The notes under the pieces were generated by a model. It was not told where the DNA came from. It ran no database searches and saw only the letters and a list, made by a program, of their open reading frames with translations. From Dehalococcoidia bacterium (GTDB lineage Bacteria; Chloroflexota; Dehalococcoidia; Lucifugimonadales; UBA3495), in assembly GCA_022451925.1 (NCBI GenBank), contig JAKUNL010000012.1:1-34588 (forward strand): a stretch of DNA of 34,588 nt, given 5' to 3'. This document shows, in pieces, positions 15,073-23,501 of this stretch; position 1 is the first letter of the stretch; the number at the start of each line of letters is the position of its first letter. The translations under genes were made by a program, and so were the position numbers.

Positions 15073-16263
15073 TTAAATCGTTGCTAGAGCATTACCAAGG
15101 AGCTCCATGCCCTGATCGATCTCGTTTCTGGTGACGGTCAAAGGTGGCATGAACCGTATAGTGGTTGGCCTCGGTGCGTTAAGGAGTATCCCCGCCTCAT
15201 TGGCGGCCGTCAGCACCTGAGGTGAGATATCACTCTCAAATTCCATAGCGGCCAAAAGCCCTTTGCCTCGAACTTCCGATACGAAAGAGAATCGATTTTT
15301 AAGATCATTCAACCGTCCCAGCAGATAAGGCTCCATCTCCTTGGTTTTGCCGGGGATGTCATTGTCGATGAGGAACTTAGTTCCAGCATAAGCTGCGGCG
15401 GTGGTTAGCATGTTACCTCCGAAGGTCGAGCCATGATCACCAGGCACTAGGGCCATGCAATATTCCTTGGACATGAATGCACCAATAGGGGCTCCAAATC
15501 CCAATCCCTTTGCCAAAGTCATGACATCAGGCTCGATTCCGTATTCCTGATAGCCAAACAAGCTGCCCAACCTACCCATACCAGTTTGGACTTCGTCCAA
15601 TATCAGAAGAATACCCTGTTGGTCGCACCACTCCCTAACCCGTTTAAGGTAATCATCAGCTGGGATTATCACGCCAGCCTCACCTTGAACCGGTTCAATC
15701 ATCACTGCTGCGGTCCTCTCATTGGTAGCCTCCATGATAGCTTCGACATCGTTATAGTCGACGTGAACAAAACCAGGCTGCAGAGGTGTGAAATTCTCCT
15801 GGTAGTGAGGCTGGCCGGTAGCGGCCAAAGTTCCCATAGTACGACCATGGAAGGAACTCAGGGCGGTAATGATTTCATAGGCGCCATCGCGGTTCATCTT
15901 GCCGTAGCGCCGAGCCAGTTTCATGGCGCCCTCGTTGGCCTCGGCACCGCTGTTTCCGAAGAAGACCTGGTCTAAAGCGCTATTCTCGACCAAGGTTTCG
16001 GCTAATTGAAGCTGGGGCACACTGTAAAACTGATTGGAAACCTGAATCAGTGTACCGGCCTGTTCGGCAATGGCTTGAGTCACTGCCGGATGGCAGTGGC
16101 CCAGCTGATTTACGGCCCAACCGGCCACGAAATCCAGATACTCTTTTCCGTCGGCGTCCCAAGCTCGCGTGCCTTCGCCCTTGACCAGCACCACTGGTTG
16201 GCGGCGCACAGTCTGAGCATAATACTTCTGTTCAATCTCGATCCAGTCACTACTTTTGGTCAT
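15073..16263 (-). CDS. argD: Acetylornithine/succinylornithine aminotransferase
   Basis: Class III PLP enzyme, 396 residues, making N-acetylornithine in arginine synthesis. Visible features are GWAVNQLGHCHP near 47, VFFGNSGAEANEGAMKLARRYG near 99-120, SFHGRTMG near 137, the PLP-binding Asp in ILLILDEVQTGMGRLG near 220-235, and the PLP lysine in MTLAKGLGFGAPIGA near 250-264. The start ATG overlaps the stop of the UPF0182 gene by four bases (ATGA) with GGAG just upstream, implying translational coupling. ArgD can also serve lysine synthesis (DapC); the neighbouring argB and argG favour the arginine role. Confidence 0.96.
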   Translation of the reverse strand: MTKSSDWIEIEQKYYAQTVRRQPVVLVKGEGTRAWDADGKEYLDFVAGWAVNQLGHCHPAVTQAIAEQAGTLIQVSNQFYSVPQLQLAETLVENSALDQVFFGNSGAEANEGAMKLARRYGKMNRDGAYEIITALSSFHGRTMGTLAATGQPHYQENFTPLQPGFVHVDYNDVEAIMEATNERTAAVMIEPVQGEAGVIIPADDYLKRVREWCDQQGILLILDEVQTGMGRLGSLFGYQEYGIEPDVMTLAKGLGFGAPIGAFMSKEYCMALVPGDHGSTFGGNMLTTAAAYAGTKFLIDNDIPGKTKEMEPYLLGRLNDLKNRFSFVSEVRGKGLLAAMEFESDISPQVLTAANEAGILLNAPRPTTIRFMPPLTVTRNEIDQGMELLGNALATI

Positions 16264-18995
16264 TTTAGGTCTCCTTCAATCGACTCTCGTAGGCGTTCTA
16301 CAGCCTCTTGAATTTCTTTCAAAGCCTTATCCAGTTCGGTGATTGTCTCTTCAATCACCCGAAGGTCTTCCGATACCGGGTCTACCTGGTCTCCTAGGCG
16401 TGTTCCCATGCCACCTATGGGTTGACCAATAAGTGGTGCCTCGTCCTTCAACAACATAGCTAATCCCTCACCGACACTATCTGCCATGACTACGTCACTG
16501 CCATCGGCTAGAATCACTTTCTTCAGCTCCGGAAATGCCAGCACTTCCGACTGAAGGTACAAAGGTTCCACATAGATTATCGCATCGCCCACTGGTATGA
16601 CCAGTAGCTGACCTCGGACGATTTGAGAACCAGCCCCATCCCAAAGTGTGAACTGCTGAGATATGGTTTGGTCGTTCTCTATCCTGGCCTCCACCTGCGC
16701 TGGCCCATCAACCTGCGGATCGCTAGGAACGGTAAAGGCCTTTAGCTTACCGTAATTAGCACCATCATTCTGGGCCGTCAACCAGCCAACCAGGTTTTTC
16801 TTCCCGCCCGCCGGGCTGAATGGCAACATTAACACAAACTCTTCATTGTCGCCGTCCGGCATCTGCAAGATCAGGTACGAGGGATGCACTTCAACAGCCC
16901 TCTGACCAAACCTGGTGTCCTGTGGGATGGCCCATTGGTCTGCCTGATTAAAGAATACCTGCGCATCGGTGACGTGATAGCGCAGATACATATCAGCCTG
17001 GGGAGAGAACAAGCCCGACGGATACCGAATATGAGCCTGCAATCCCAATGGCATCTGATCAAAATCCAAGAAGAGGTCAGGGAAAGCGCGTCGGTACATC
17101 CGTAGCAACGGGTCATCCTCGTCCATCACGTAAATAGCCACTTCCCCCGTAAAGGCGTCAACAACTGCTTTCACGCTGTTCCGTATGTAATTGAACCCTT
17201 CGTCAGACATAGTGGAATAGGGATAACGGTTGGTGGTGGTGAAAGCATCTTGAAGCCACCAGATCTTGCCCTCTTCGCCTACCACTGGATACGGGTCATC
17301 GTCCATAATCAAGAAAGGGGCGAGAGCCTGCACCCGGTCGGTAATATTACGTCGGTACTGAATCCGGGTGTCGGGAGATATCTGGTCGCTAAGCAAGATA
17401 TTGATGTCCGCAAATTGCCAGGCGTAAACCAATCTTCGGAAAGTGGAGTCAAGTTTTACTCCGCCATCTCCGTCATAATGTCTCCCGGCTCCCGGCGGAT
17501 TGATCTCCGGAGCTGTGCTGTTCACTAAGGCGAAAGGAGCAGGGGATTCACCGTAATACAATTCCGGCTTTTTGATATCAATCTCCCCTCGTATGGGAAT
17601 GTCCTGAATCAGAAATTCGGGACGCCCTTCTTCTGGGGTGAACCCTGTGGCTGGACTCATGGCAACGCCGTATCCATGAGTGTACTGTAATCTCCGGTTG
17701 ACCCAATTACGGGCATCGTTCGGCAGATTGTCAGGGTCTAGTTCTCTTGCCGCCAGCAAAACCTGTTGCAATTCTCCATCCAACATATAACGGTCAGAGT
17801 CCATGTTCAGAAAATTGTAATACAGCTCCATGAATTGTAGTTGGTTATAGGCGTCCTGTAGCGGTTCGACGTCCCATAACCTGATATTCTTGATCACAGA
17901 AGGATTATCAGCAATTACCTCGGGCTCTAGATCGCCAATAGGCGGTACTGATATCTGTTCAACCTGATCAAGTTGGTAGGCAGCACGAGTGGCTTCTATG
18001 TTTCGCTCAATATAGATCTCTTCCCGTTCAAACTCGTTAGGACCAACCTGAAAACGCTGAAACAATGCAGGGAAAGCCAAGTTTGCCAGAAGCGCCATGA
18101 TAATCCAAAGACTGAACGATCCAGCCATTAACCTCAGTCCACCAAAATAATTGCTAACGAAGAAAGCCGACGCGCCTAAAGAGGCAATCGCTGTCATTAA
18201 CCACAACACAGGTATACGGGCATGCACATCTGTATATCCCGCTCCTGCGACCAGGCCGCCAGACGACACTGCAAGCTCGTATATCGCCAATGCATGTCCG
18301 GTGGCGATGCAGAGCATCAAAATACCTCCCAATACCCCAATATGCTTCAGCATACGAGGTGCCAGGAAAAAGTTGAGTCCTCTTAGACCATAGATTCCAG
18401 CGTATAAAAGAAGGGACATCACCGCTGATGTGATCAGGATGCCCATAACCCAGCTCTGTATAAAATTTGTCATCTGCAATGTAGCTACATAGAAAGAGAC
18501 ATCCCGACCAAACTCAGCGTCTGACACTCCAAACGAGACTTTGTTCAGGAACAGCAGGAATATCTCCCAGCGCCCCGACGCAGCGGAACCAAACACCGGC
18601 GCTGCAATCAACACAGTGATTACCACTGCAGCCACCAGGAGGGCACGAAACAGGCGCATAGTCTCATCAGAGAATGGCAGAGTAGAAGGACCACGAGAGA
18701 ATTTGAAGGCGAAATAGAAGTTAGCGATTAAAACCGACGCCGCGAATATAGTCCCGCCGGTAAACAGCCATATCTTCATAACCAAGATCTTGGTGAAAAC
18801 GCCACGGTAACCCAGTTCGCCGTACCAGAGGAGGTCAGTATAGACCGTGCGTAGCCACCATAGGATTAGAAAGGTAAACAGGAGTCCCACGACAACGATG
18901 CAGATATTCCGCACGCGATGTAAGGCAACCTCTGAAATCCCAGGTAAACTAGGACGATCTGGATCGTCGGCGTCGTTTGTTAGATCGTAGCTCAT
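16260..18995 (-). CDS. UPF0182 family large membrane protein (911 aa)
   Basis: The N-terminal third (residues ~28-320) contains seven hydrophobic membrane segments, around 30-52, 70-95, 110-135, 180-206, 215-243, 258-282 and 290-312. The remaining ~550 residues are soluble and probably outside the membrane, rich in aromatic and acidic residues, with MSPATGFTPEEGRP and WWLQDAFTTTNRYPYS motifs I associate with this family. The last 45 residues are predicted coiled-coil (LRVIEETITELDKALKEIQE). Length is normal for UPF0182; its function is not established. The gene sits inside the arginine block, 47 bases after argB, and overlaps argD by 4 bases. I see no strong Shine-Dalgarno site before its ATG. 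Confidence 0.9.
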   Translation of the reverse strand: MSYDLTNDADDPDRPSLPGISEVALHRVRNICIVVVGLLFTFLILWWLRTVYTDLLWYGELGYRGVFTKILVMKIWLFTGGTIFAASVLIANFYFAFKFSRGPSTLPFSDETMRLFRALLVAAVVITVLIAAPVFGSAASGRWEIFLLFLNKVSFGVSDAEFGRDVSFYVATLQMTNFIQSWVMGILITSAVMSLLLYAGIYGLRGLNFFLAPRMLKHIGVLGGILMLCIATGHALAIYELAVSSGGLVAGAGYTDVHARIPVLWLMTAIASLGASAFFVSNYFGGLRLMAGSFSLWIIMALLANLAFPALFQRFQVGPNEFEREEIYIERNIEATRAAYQLDQVEQISVPPIGDLEPEVIADNPSVIKNIRLWDVEPLQDAYNQLQFMELYYNFLNMDSDRYMLDGELQQVLLAARELDPDNLPNDARNWVNRRLQYTHGYGVAMSPATGFTPEEGRPEFLIQDIPIRGEIDIKKPELYYGESPAPFALVNSTAPEINPPGAGRHYDGDGGVKLDSTFRRLVYAWQFADINILLSDQISPDTRIQYRRNITDRVQALAPFLIMDDDPYPVVGEEGKIWWLQDAFTTTNRYPYSTMSDEGFNYIRNSVKAVVDAFTGEVAIYVMDEDDPLLRMYRRAFPDLFLDFDQMPLGLQAHIRYPSGLFSPQADMYLRYHVTDAQVFFNQADQWAIPQDTRFGQRAVEVHPSYLILQMPDGDNEEFVLMLPFSPAGGKKNLVGWLTAQNDGANYGKLKAFTVPSDPQVDGPAQVEARIENDQTISQQFTLWDGAGSQIVRGQLLVIPVGDAIIYVEPLYLQSEVLAFPELKKVILADGSDVVMADSVGEGLAMLLKDEAPLIGQPIGGMGTRLGDQVDPVSEDLRVIEETITELDKALKEIQEAVERLRESIEGDLK

Positions 18996-19042
18996 GTCTT
19001 ATTCTGAAGCCATCCGGGTTACCTTTGGTCAAACCGATTAAC

Positions 19043-19873
19043 CTAACCCCGGGCACTCCTCGAATCACTGACGATCGTTGTGCCGGTGGAATTACCCCGA
19101 ACGCACTCCAACAATGCACCGGGTTGCCGGCCATCAATGATATTGGCCACGGGGGAACGCTCCAAAGCCTTTAGGCAGGCAGACAGTTTAGGAATCATTC
19201 CTCCCTGGATGACACCGGAGTTGGATAATATATTAGCTCGACGTCGGTCCAATCTTCTAATCACTCGTCCGCCACCATCCATCACTCCTGTGACATCGGT
19301 CAAGAAAACCAGTTGTTCAGCGTCCAATGCATAAGCTAGCTCTCCGGCCACCGTGTCTCCGTTGATGTTTAGGGGACTGCCCGCATTCTCTGAACCGTCC
19401 CGAACGTGAACACCAATAGGCGCGATCATCGGTATAAAACCTGCATCCAACATAGCGCGGATAAGGTCGCTGTTGACATCAGTCACCTCACCCACGAACC
19501 CCAAATCTGGATTAGCAATCTTAGCTTCAACGGTGCAACCGTCCACACCACTTAAACCAACCGACCGACCGCCAAACTCGTGTATCAGTGATACCAATTC
19601 CTTGTTAATCAGTCCGCCCAATACCGCAACAACTATCTCCAGACTTGGTGCGTCGGTAACTCTCAAACCATTCACGAAGTTAGGCGCCAAGCCCTGCTGC
19701 TGCATCCATTGGGAAATCACATTCCCGCCACCATGCACGACCACAACCTCTTCGCCTTCTTGTTGCAAACGAACCAGGTCCTTGAGACTGGTGTCATGGC
19801 TTCCAAGGGTGCTGCCACCAATCTTTACAACTATGGGTTTTTTAGTGGGGTTGTTGTTTAGATCGCCGGCCAA
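19043..19873 (-). CDS. argB: Acetylglutamate kinase
   Basis: Phosphorylates N-acetylglutamate. About 276 residues of the amino-acid kinase fold: VVKIGGSTLG (phosphate loop) near the N-terminus, VVVHGGGNVISQWM, LNINGDTVAGELAYAL near 168, and LTDVTGVMDGGGRVI near 190. Start choice: TTG at 19885 opens the frame, but GGAGGAAG lies just ahead of a second TTG at 19873 with 5-base spacing, so 19873 is preferred. No ATG exists in the right place, which makes this a TTG-start gene. It sits between argJ (upstream) and UPF0182, with its own likely promoter near 20070. Confidence 0.93.
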   Translation of the reverse strand: MAGDLNNNPTKKPIVVKIGGSTLGSHDTSLKDLVRLQQEGEEVVVVHGGGNVISQWMQQQGLAPNFVNGLRVTDAPSLEIVVAVLGGLINKELVSLIHEFGGRSVGLSGVDGCTVEAKIANPDLGFVGEVTDVNSDLIRAMLDAGFIPMIAPIGVHVRDGSENAGSPLNINGDTVAGELAYALDAEQLVFLTDVTGVMDGGGRVIRRLDRRRANILSNSGVIQGGMIPKLSACLKALERSPVANIIDGRQPGALLECVRGNSTGTTIVSDSRSARG

Positions 19874-20039
19874 TACTTCCTCCAAATGGCAGCGGCCCGG
19901 ATTCTAGGCCATCTAAAGATACTCAAAATGATATCGGGTCCCATGGGAGTGGAAGCGGCTTCCGGAGAGTGATTATATTAGCCGTCGAAATCGTAGTCAG
20001 ACTACCGCTAGTCCTGCATATGAATGCGGCCATCCACGC

Positions 20040-20075
20040 CCAATTATTTAATTTAAAATTGGATGCAAGAGTATA
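20040..20075 (-). promoter_or_regulatory. Putative argB promoter with AT-rich palindrome
   Basis: On the minus strand a -10-like TATACT (20070-20075) is followed 7 bases later by an imperfect 23-base palindrome, CCAATT...AATTGG (20040-20062), overlapping the expected transcription start. Position and AT-rich symmetry fit an ArgR-type operator, but the sequence is not a clear match to known ARG boxes and no -35 is recognised. Confidence 0.35.
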
Positions 20076-20117
20076 CACAAACAGGCGTCTAAGTCTGCCG
20101 TTGAGATGGACTTCTGT

Positions 20118-21338
20118 CTAAGTGGTGTAGGCACTATTGATGACAACGTATTCTTCAGTGAGGTCACAGCCCCAAGAGGTTGCCTTACCATCTGCAAGGT
20201 TCAAATTGACGCCAAAAGTGACTTCGTCGCCACGCATAAGAGCGACCACTGCGTCCCTGTGGAACGGGACTGGCTTACCTGCCTCCATGATGCAAACGCC
20301 GTTGATGTACAGGTCTATCTTAGATTCAGCCATCTCGGCTCCACTGCGCCCCAGGGCCATGATTAACCGGCCCCAGTTGGGGTCTGAGCCATAAACTGCT
20401 GACTTTACAAGCAGTGATGAGGTGATTGTTTTGGCAACTAACCGAGCGTCAGGTATGTCTTTCGCCCCATGAACCTCGGCAACTATCAACTTGGAAGCTC
20501 CCTCTCCATCCTGAGCTAATTGACGTGTCAACTGAACCAAGACCTCTGTTAGCGCTGCTTTGAATGCGGGAGCGTCTTCACTTCCAGCATTAATAGGGGT
20601 ATTACCCGCAGCGCCGTTGGCCAAAACCACCAGGCTGTCATTGGTACTGGTGTCACCGTCGATATCAAGCATGTTCAAGGTACTGTCTGCAACATCGGGC
20701 AGGATAGCCCGTAGGAAATCCTGTTCAACCGCAGCGTCAGTGGCCACAAAGCAGAGCATGGTCGCCATGTTGGGATGAATCATCCCTGAACCCTTGGCAA
20801 CTCCAGAGATATTTACCTCGGTCCCGGCTAAGTTCACTTTAACCCCAGTTTCCTTGGTACGAGTGTCGGTGGTCATCATGGAACGGGCCAGCGCGTTGCC
20901 GCCGTCTTCCACTAATTTAATCTCATCAACACCTTTCTTGATCAGGGTCATAGGCAACTCAACACCTATGACACCAGTGCTAAATACCAGAACCTCTTCC
21001 GGTTTTACCCCCAGCCCAACAGCCGCCAGAGAAGCCATTTGTTTAGCGTCGGTATATCCCTGATCTCCTACTCCCGCGTTGGCAATGCCTGAGTTAACCA
21101 CCAAACCACGCACTGTACCGCCTGCAGCAATGGTCTCACGGTTGACTGTCACGGACGGAGACACCAATGCGCTTTTAGTAAACACACCAGCTACTGAACA
21201 TGGAGTATCAGATAGGAGCATTCCCATGTCCATCTTATCTTCCGAGAAAGTCTTGATACCCACGTAAGTAGCCCCAGCTTTAAAGCCTTGGGCGGTGGTG
21301 ATGGTGCCGCCGTCTATATGTTCGATTGGGCCAGCCAT
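20118..21338 (-). CDS. argJ: Bifunctional glutamate N-acetyltransferase/ornithine acetyltransferase
   Basis: Recycles the acetyl group between acetylornithine and glutamate. 406 residues, normal. The autoproteolysis site is clear: KGSGMIHPNMATML with Thr193 as the new N-terminal nucleophile of the beta chain, so chains of about 192 and 214 residues are expected. The oxyanion pair appears as STGVIG near residues 120-125. The C-terminus (YVVINSAYTT) matches the family ending. GGAAGG lies ahead of the ATG, and an extended -10 promoter is seen about 100 bases upstream. Whether it also works with acetyl-CoA (full NAGS activity) cannot be told from sequence alone. Confidence 0.97.
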   Translation of the reverse strand: MAGPIEHIDGGTITTAQGFKAGATYVGIKTFSEDKMDMGMLLSDTPCSVAGVFTKSALVSPSVTVNRETIAAGGTVRGLVVNSGIANAGVGDQGYTDAKQMASLAAVGLGVKPEEVLVFSTGVIGVELPMTLIKKGVDEIKLVEDGGNALARSMMTTDTRTKETGVKVNLAGTEVNISGVAKGSGMIHPNMATMLCFVATDAAVEQDFLRAILPDVADSTLNMLDIDGDTSTNDSLVVLANGAAGNTPINAGSEDAPAFKAALTEVLVQLTRQLAQDGEGASKLIVAEVHGAKDIPDARLVAKTITSSLLVKSAVYGSDPNWGRLIMALGRSGAEMAESKIDLYINGVCIMEAGKPVPFHRDAVVALMRGDEVTFGVNLNLADGKATSWGCDLTEEYVVINSAYTT

Positions 21339-21437
21339 GGGTTACCTTCCTTATCGCGGGTCTAATCCCGAAATTAGTCCAATATACAACAGAAAACTGG
21401 AAATACCTGATATTAATCCGTGCCTGAGCAGACACAA

Positions 21438-21446
21438 ATTATATCA
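21438..21446 (-). promoter_or_regulatory. Extended -10 promoter of argJ
   Basis: Minus-strand TGA-TATAAT (TGn extended -10, 21438-21446) lies about 100 bases upstream of argJ ATG. It is back to back with the DUF1015 promoter. No good -35 is present, as is usual for extended -10 promoters. Confidence 0.6.
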
Positions 21447-21461
21447 CAAGATTAATACAGC

Positions 21462-21477
21462 TTTATCTGGCGATAAA
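21462..21477. promoter_or_regulatory. Palindrome TTTATC-tggc-GATAAA, candidate operator
   Basis: A perfect 6+4+6 inverted repeat in the divergent argJ/DUF1015 region, about 15 bases upstream of the argJ -10 box, at the -35 position. Its place suggests a regulator site for argJ; the regulator is unknown. Confidence 0.4.
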
Positions 21478-21505
21478 TCGTGAAACTTGAAGCTAGATTT
21501 GGATG

Positions 21506-21534
21506 TGGACTGACTGTAAGGGTTCACATATAAT
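21506..21534 (+). promoter_or_regulatory. Promoter of the DUF1015 gene
   Basis: -35 TGGACT (21506-21511, 4 of 6), 17-base spacer, -10 TATAAT (21529-21534, perfect). The leader to the ATG at 21581 is about 40 bases and ends with an AGGTG site. Confidence 0.6.
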
Positions 21535-21580
21535 CAATCGGCTAACCAATAAGTAAACTCAATCAAAATGCAGGTGCAAA

Positions 21581-22864
21581 ATGGCAGAGGTAAGTCCGTT
21601 CAGAGGATGGCGGTTCAACAAGGACACGGTAGGAGACATCGCTTCAGTACTCTGCCCGCCCTACGACATGATCGATGAGGAAACCCAAGAAGCGCTCAAA
21701 CGCCAAAGTCGATACAACGTGATTCATCTTGAGGCAGGCGAGAGCTTGGACTGGACCACATCAGCCAAGGAACAATACGCTGCCGCTTCCAACCTGTTTG
21801 ACCAATGGAGACAAGAGGAGGTCCTCTGCCAGGATGCGGAACCCTGTTACTACCTGATGCGTCATAGCTTCCCACTGGGCGACAAACTAATGGTTCGAGT
21901 TGGACTGATCGCTTCAGTTGGATTAGAAGACTATCAAACGCGCCAGATACTGCCGCACGAATTCACCCAAGCGCCGGCGATTCAAGACCGAATCTGGCTG
22001 ATGGAATCCCTTTCTGCGAATATAAGCCCTATAATGTCCATCTTCAGGGATACAGAAGGTGTGTTGACCCAAGTTTTCAACAAAGTGATGGCTGACGAGC
22101 CAGAATTTGACGCCACCGACGACTCCAATAACAGAACCGTTCTATGGTGTATCTCAGACTCTGATGTGCATCGCCAAATCAGTGAATTCTTCGCCGGGCG
22201 CCCTATCTACCTTGCTGATGGTCACCATCGCTATGAAGCAGCCAGACAGTATCAACTGGACCGGCACGCAGAAAACGAAGCCGCAAAAGCACCAAACCTG
22301 GCTCACAACTATGTAATGATGACTCTGATTGCTTTTGATGACCCCGGTCTGGTGGTCCTTGGCTATCACCGCACTTTGAACGCTGTTCCCGAAGATAAAT
22401 TGGCCAAAATCAAAACCAAGATAAACGAACTGTTCGATTCAGCCCCACTATCCGGAAACTCGGACTCACTAATCGATCAGGTGGACGCACAAGGTGTTAA
22501 CACACAACTATTGGCGGCGGTAGACAGTGACGGGTCAAGGATGCTGAGATTGAAAGAATCGGCGATCGACCCATCTTGGGGGGCATTATCCGCATCTGAA
22601 GCCTGGGTACTAGAAGAGAAGGTGCTGAGACCAGAACTGGGAGATGCCACACTGGAGCATCTGGATTTCATGCACGACCACGACGAGGCTGTGGAACAGG
22701 CCCGTAAAGGGGAATTGCAGATGACCTTCCTGCTAAAGCCATTCCCTCTAGATGCCTTTGAAAGCATTGTGGGTGGAGGTCAACGGTTGCCTCGGAAATC
22801 AACCTTCTTCTTCCCTAAACTACCCACAGGCTTGGTGATTAACAGGCTAGAAGGAGAACTCTGA
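21581..22864 (+). CDS. DUF1015 family protein
   Basis: 427 residues, normal for DUF1015. Family marks are VSPFRGWRFN at the N-terminus, VLCPPYDMIDEETQ near 23-36, YNVIHLE near 46, the strong motif YLADGHHRYEAARQYQ near 211-226, and LFFLL-type C-terminal strands (QMTFLLKPFPLDAF) with PRKSTFFFPKLPTGLV at the end. The function is not established, although the family is widespread and often lies near serine or amino-acid metabolism genes. It is divergent from argJ and convergent with the coiled-coil gene, 14 bases away. Confidence 0.92.
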   Translation: MAEVSPFRGWRFNKDTVGDIASVLCPPYDMIDEETQEALKRQSRYNVIHLEAGESLDWTTSAKEQYAAASNLFDQWRQEEVLCQDAEPCYYLMRHSFPLGDKLMVRVGLIASVGLEDYQTRQILPHEFTQAPAIQDRIWLMESLSANISPIMSIFRDTEGVLTQVFNKVMADEPEFDATDDSNNRTVLWCISDSDVHRQISEFFAGRPIYLADGHHRYEAARQYQLDRHAENEAAKAPNLAHNYVMMTLIAFDDPGLVVLGYHRTLNAVPEDKLAKIKTKINELFDSAPLSGNSDSLIDQVDAQGVNTQLLAAVDSDGSRMLRLKESAIDPSWGALSASEAWVLEEKVLRPELGDATLEHLDFMHDHDEAVEQARKGELQMTFLLKPFPLDAFESIVGGGQRLPRKSTFFFPKLPTGLVINRLEGEL

Positions 22865-22878
22865 GGAGTTTATCCAGT

Positions 22879-23334
22879 TCAAGATTCTCGGTTGGTTCGC
22901 TCCCTGAATCGATCTGTGATGGCTTGCTCTGCCTGGCGACTGTTGGCAGCGATGAAATTTTCTAGCTGCCTGACCTCATCCGATACATCATCATTGCCCG
23001 AGGTGCCACTTCGTTTCAGGCTTGCCAGCTTGGACCGAGCTTCATCCACCCGCTTCAGCAACTGAAGCGCCTCCAATTCCTGGGTTGCCGTATCCTTAAT
23101 TGCTAGTAATCTACGGCGGTTGGCCATGGCATCGTCTAACCGCTCCTCAATCTCACTCATGGCCGCCAAGGACATGTCCAAAGATCCCTGCCCGTAAACA
23201 ACCTGCCGCGGTAACCGACGAAGCTGTGTCTGGAATTGGTTGACCAGTTGATCCAATTGGTTTTCTTTATTCCGCATCTCGGCAAGGCCCAACCTAAGAG
23301 TGGCCATCGCCTGTTCAAGCTGAGAAATAGCCAT
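22879..23334 (-). CDS. Small coiled-coil protein of unknown function
   Basis: 151 residues, almost entirely helical with heptad-like spacing (residues ~1-40, 52-105 and 118-150). There is no signal peptide, cysteine or recognisable domain. GGGAGG precedes the ATG at 23334 by 8 bases, and the codon pattern looks like a real gene. I do not recognise the family; a cytoplasmic structural or scaffold role is only a guess. It stands alone between DUF1015 (convergent) and a class V aminotransferase (same strand, upstream on the minus strand). Confidence 0.7.
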   Translation of the reverse strand: MAISQLEQAMATLRLGLAEMRNKENQLDQLVNQFQTQLRRLPRQVVYGQGSLDMSLAAMSEIEERLDDAMANRRRLLAIKDTATQELEALQLLKRVDEARSKLASLKRSGTSGNDDVSDEVRQLENFIAANSRQAEQAITDRFRERTNRES

Positions 23335-23501
23335 GCCTGGCGCCTCCCACCACTACCAGCTATAAATAACGCCGGAGCTGTTCTTACGCTACTACGGCGA
23401 ATCTTTTTTGTTTCAGTAAATTATCACACTGCTCATGTCTGAATCGCCGGGAACGATAGCCCAGTTCGGTTCGAAATCCTAACATAAGGACGATGCAAGC
23501 T

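Noticed and set aside
23467-23478. GGTTCGAAATCC resembling a tRNA T-loop
   Set aside because: Surrounding bases do not form a cloverleaf.
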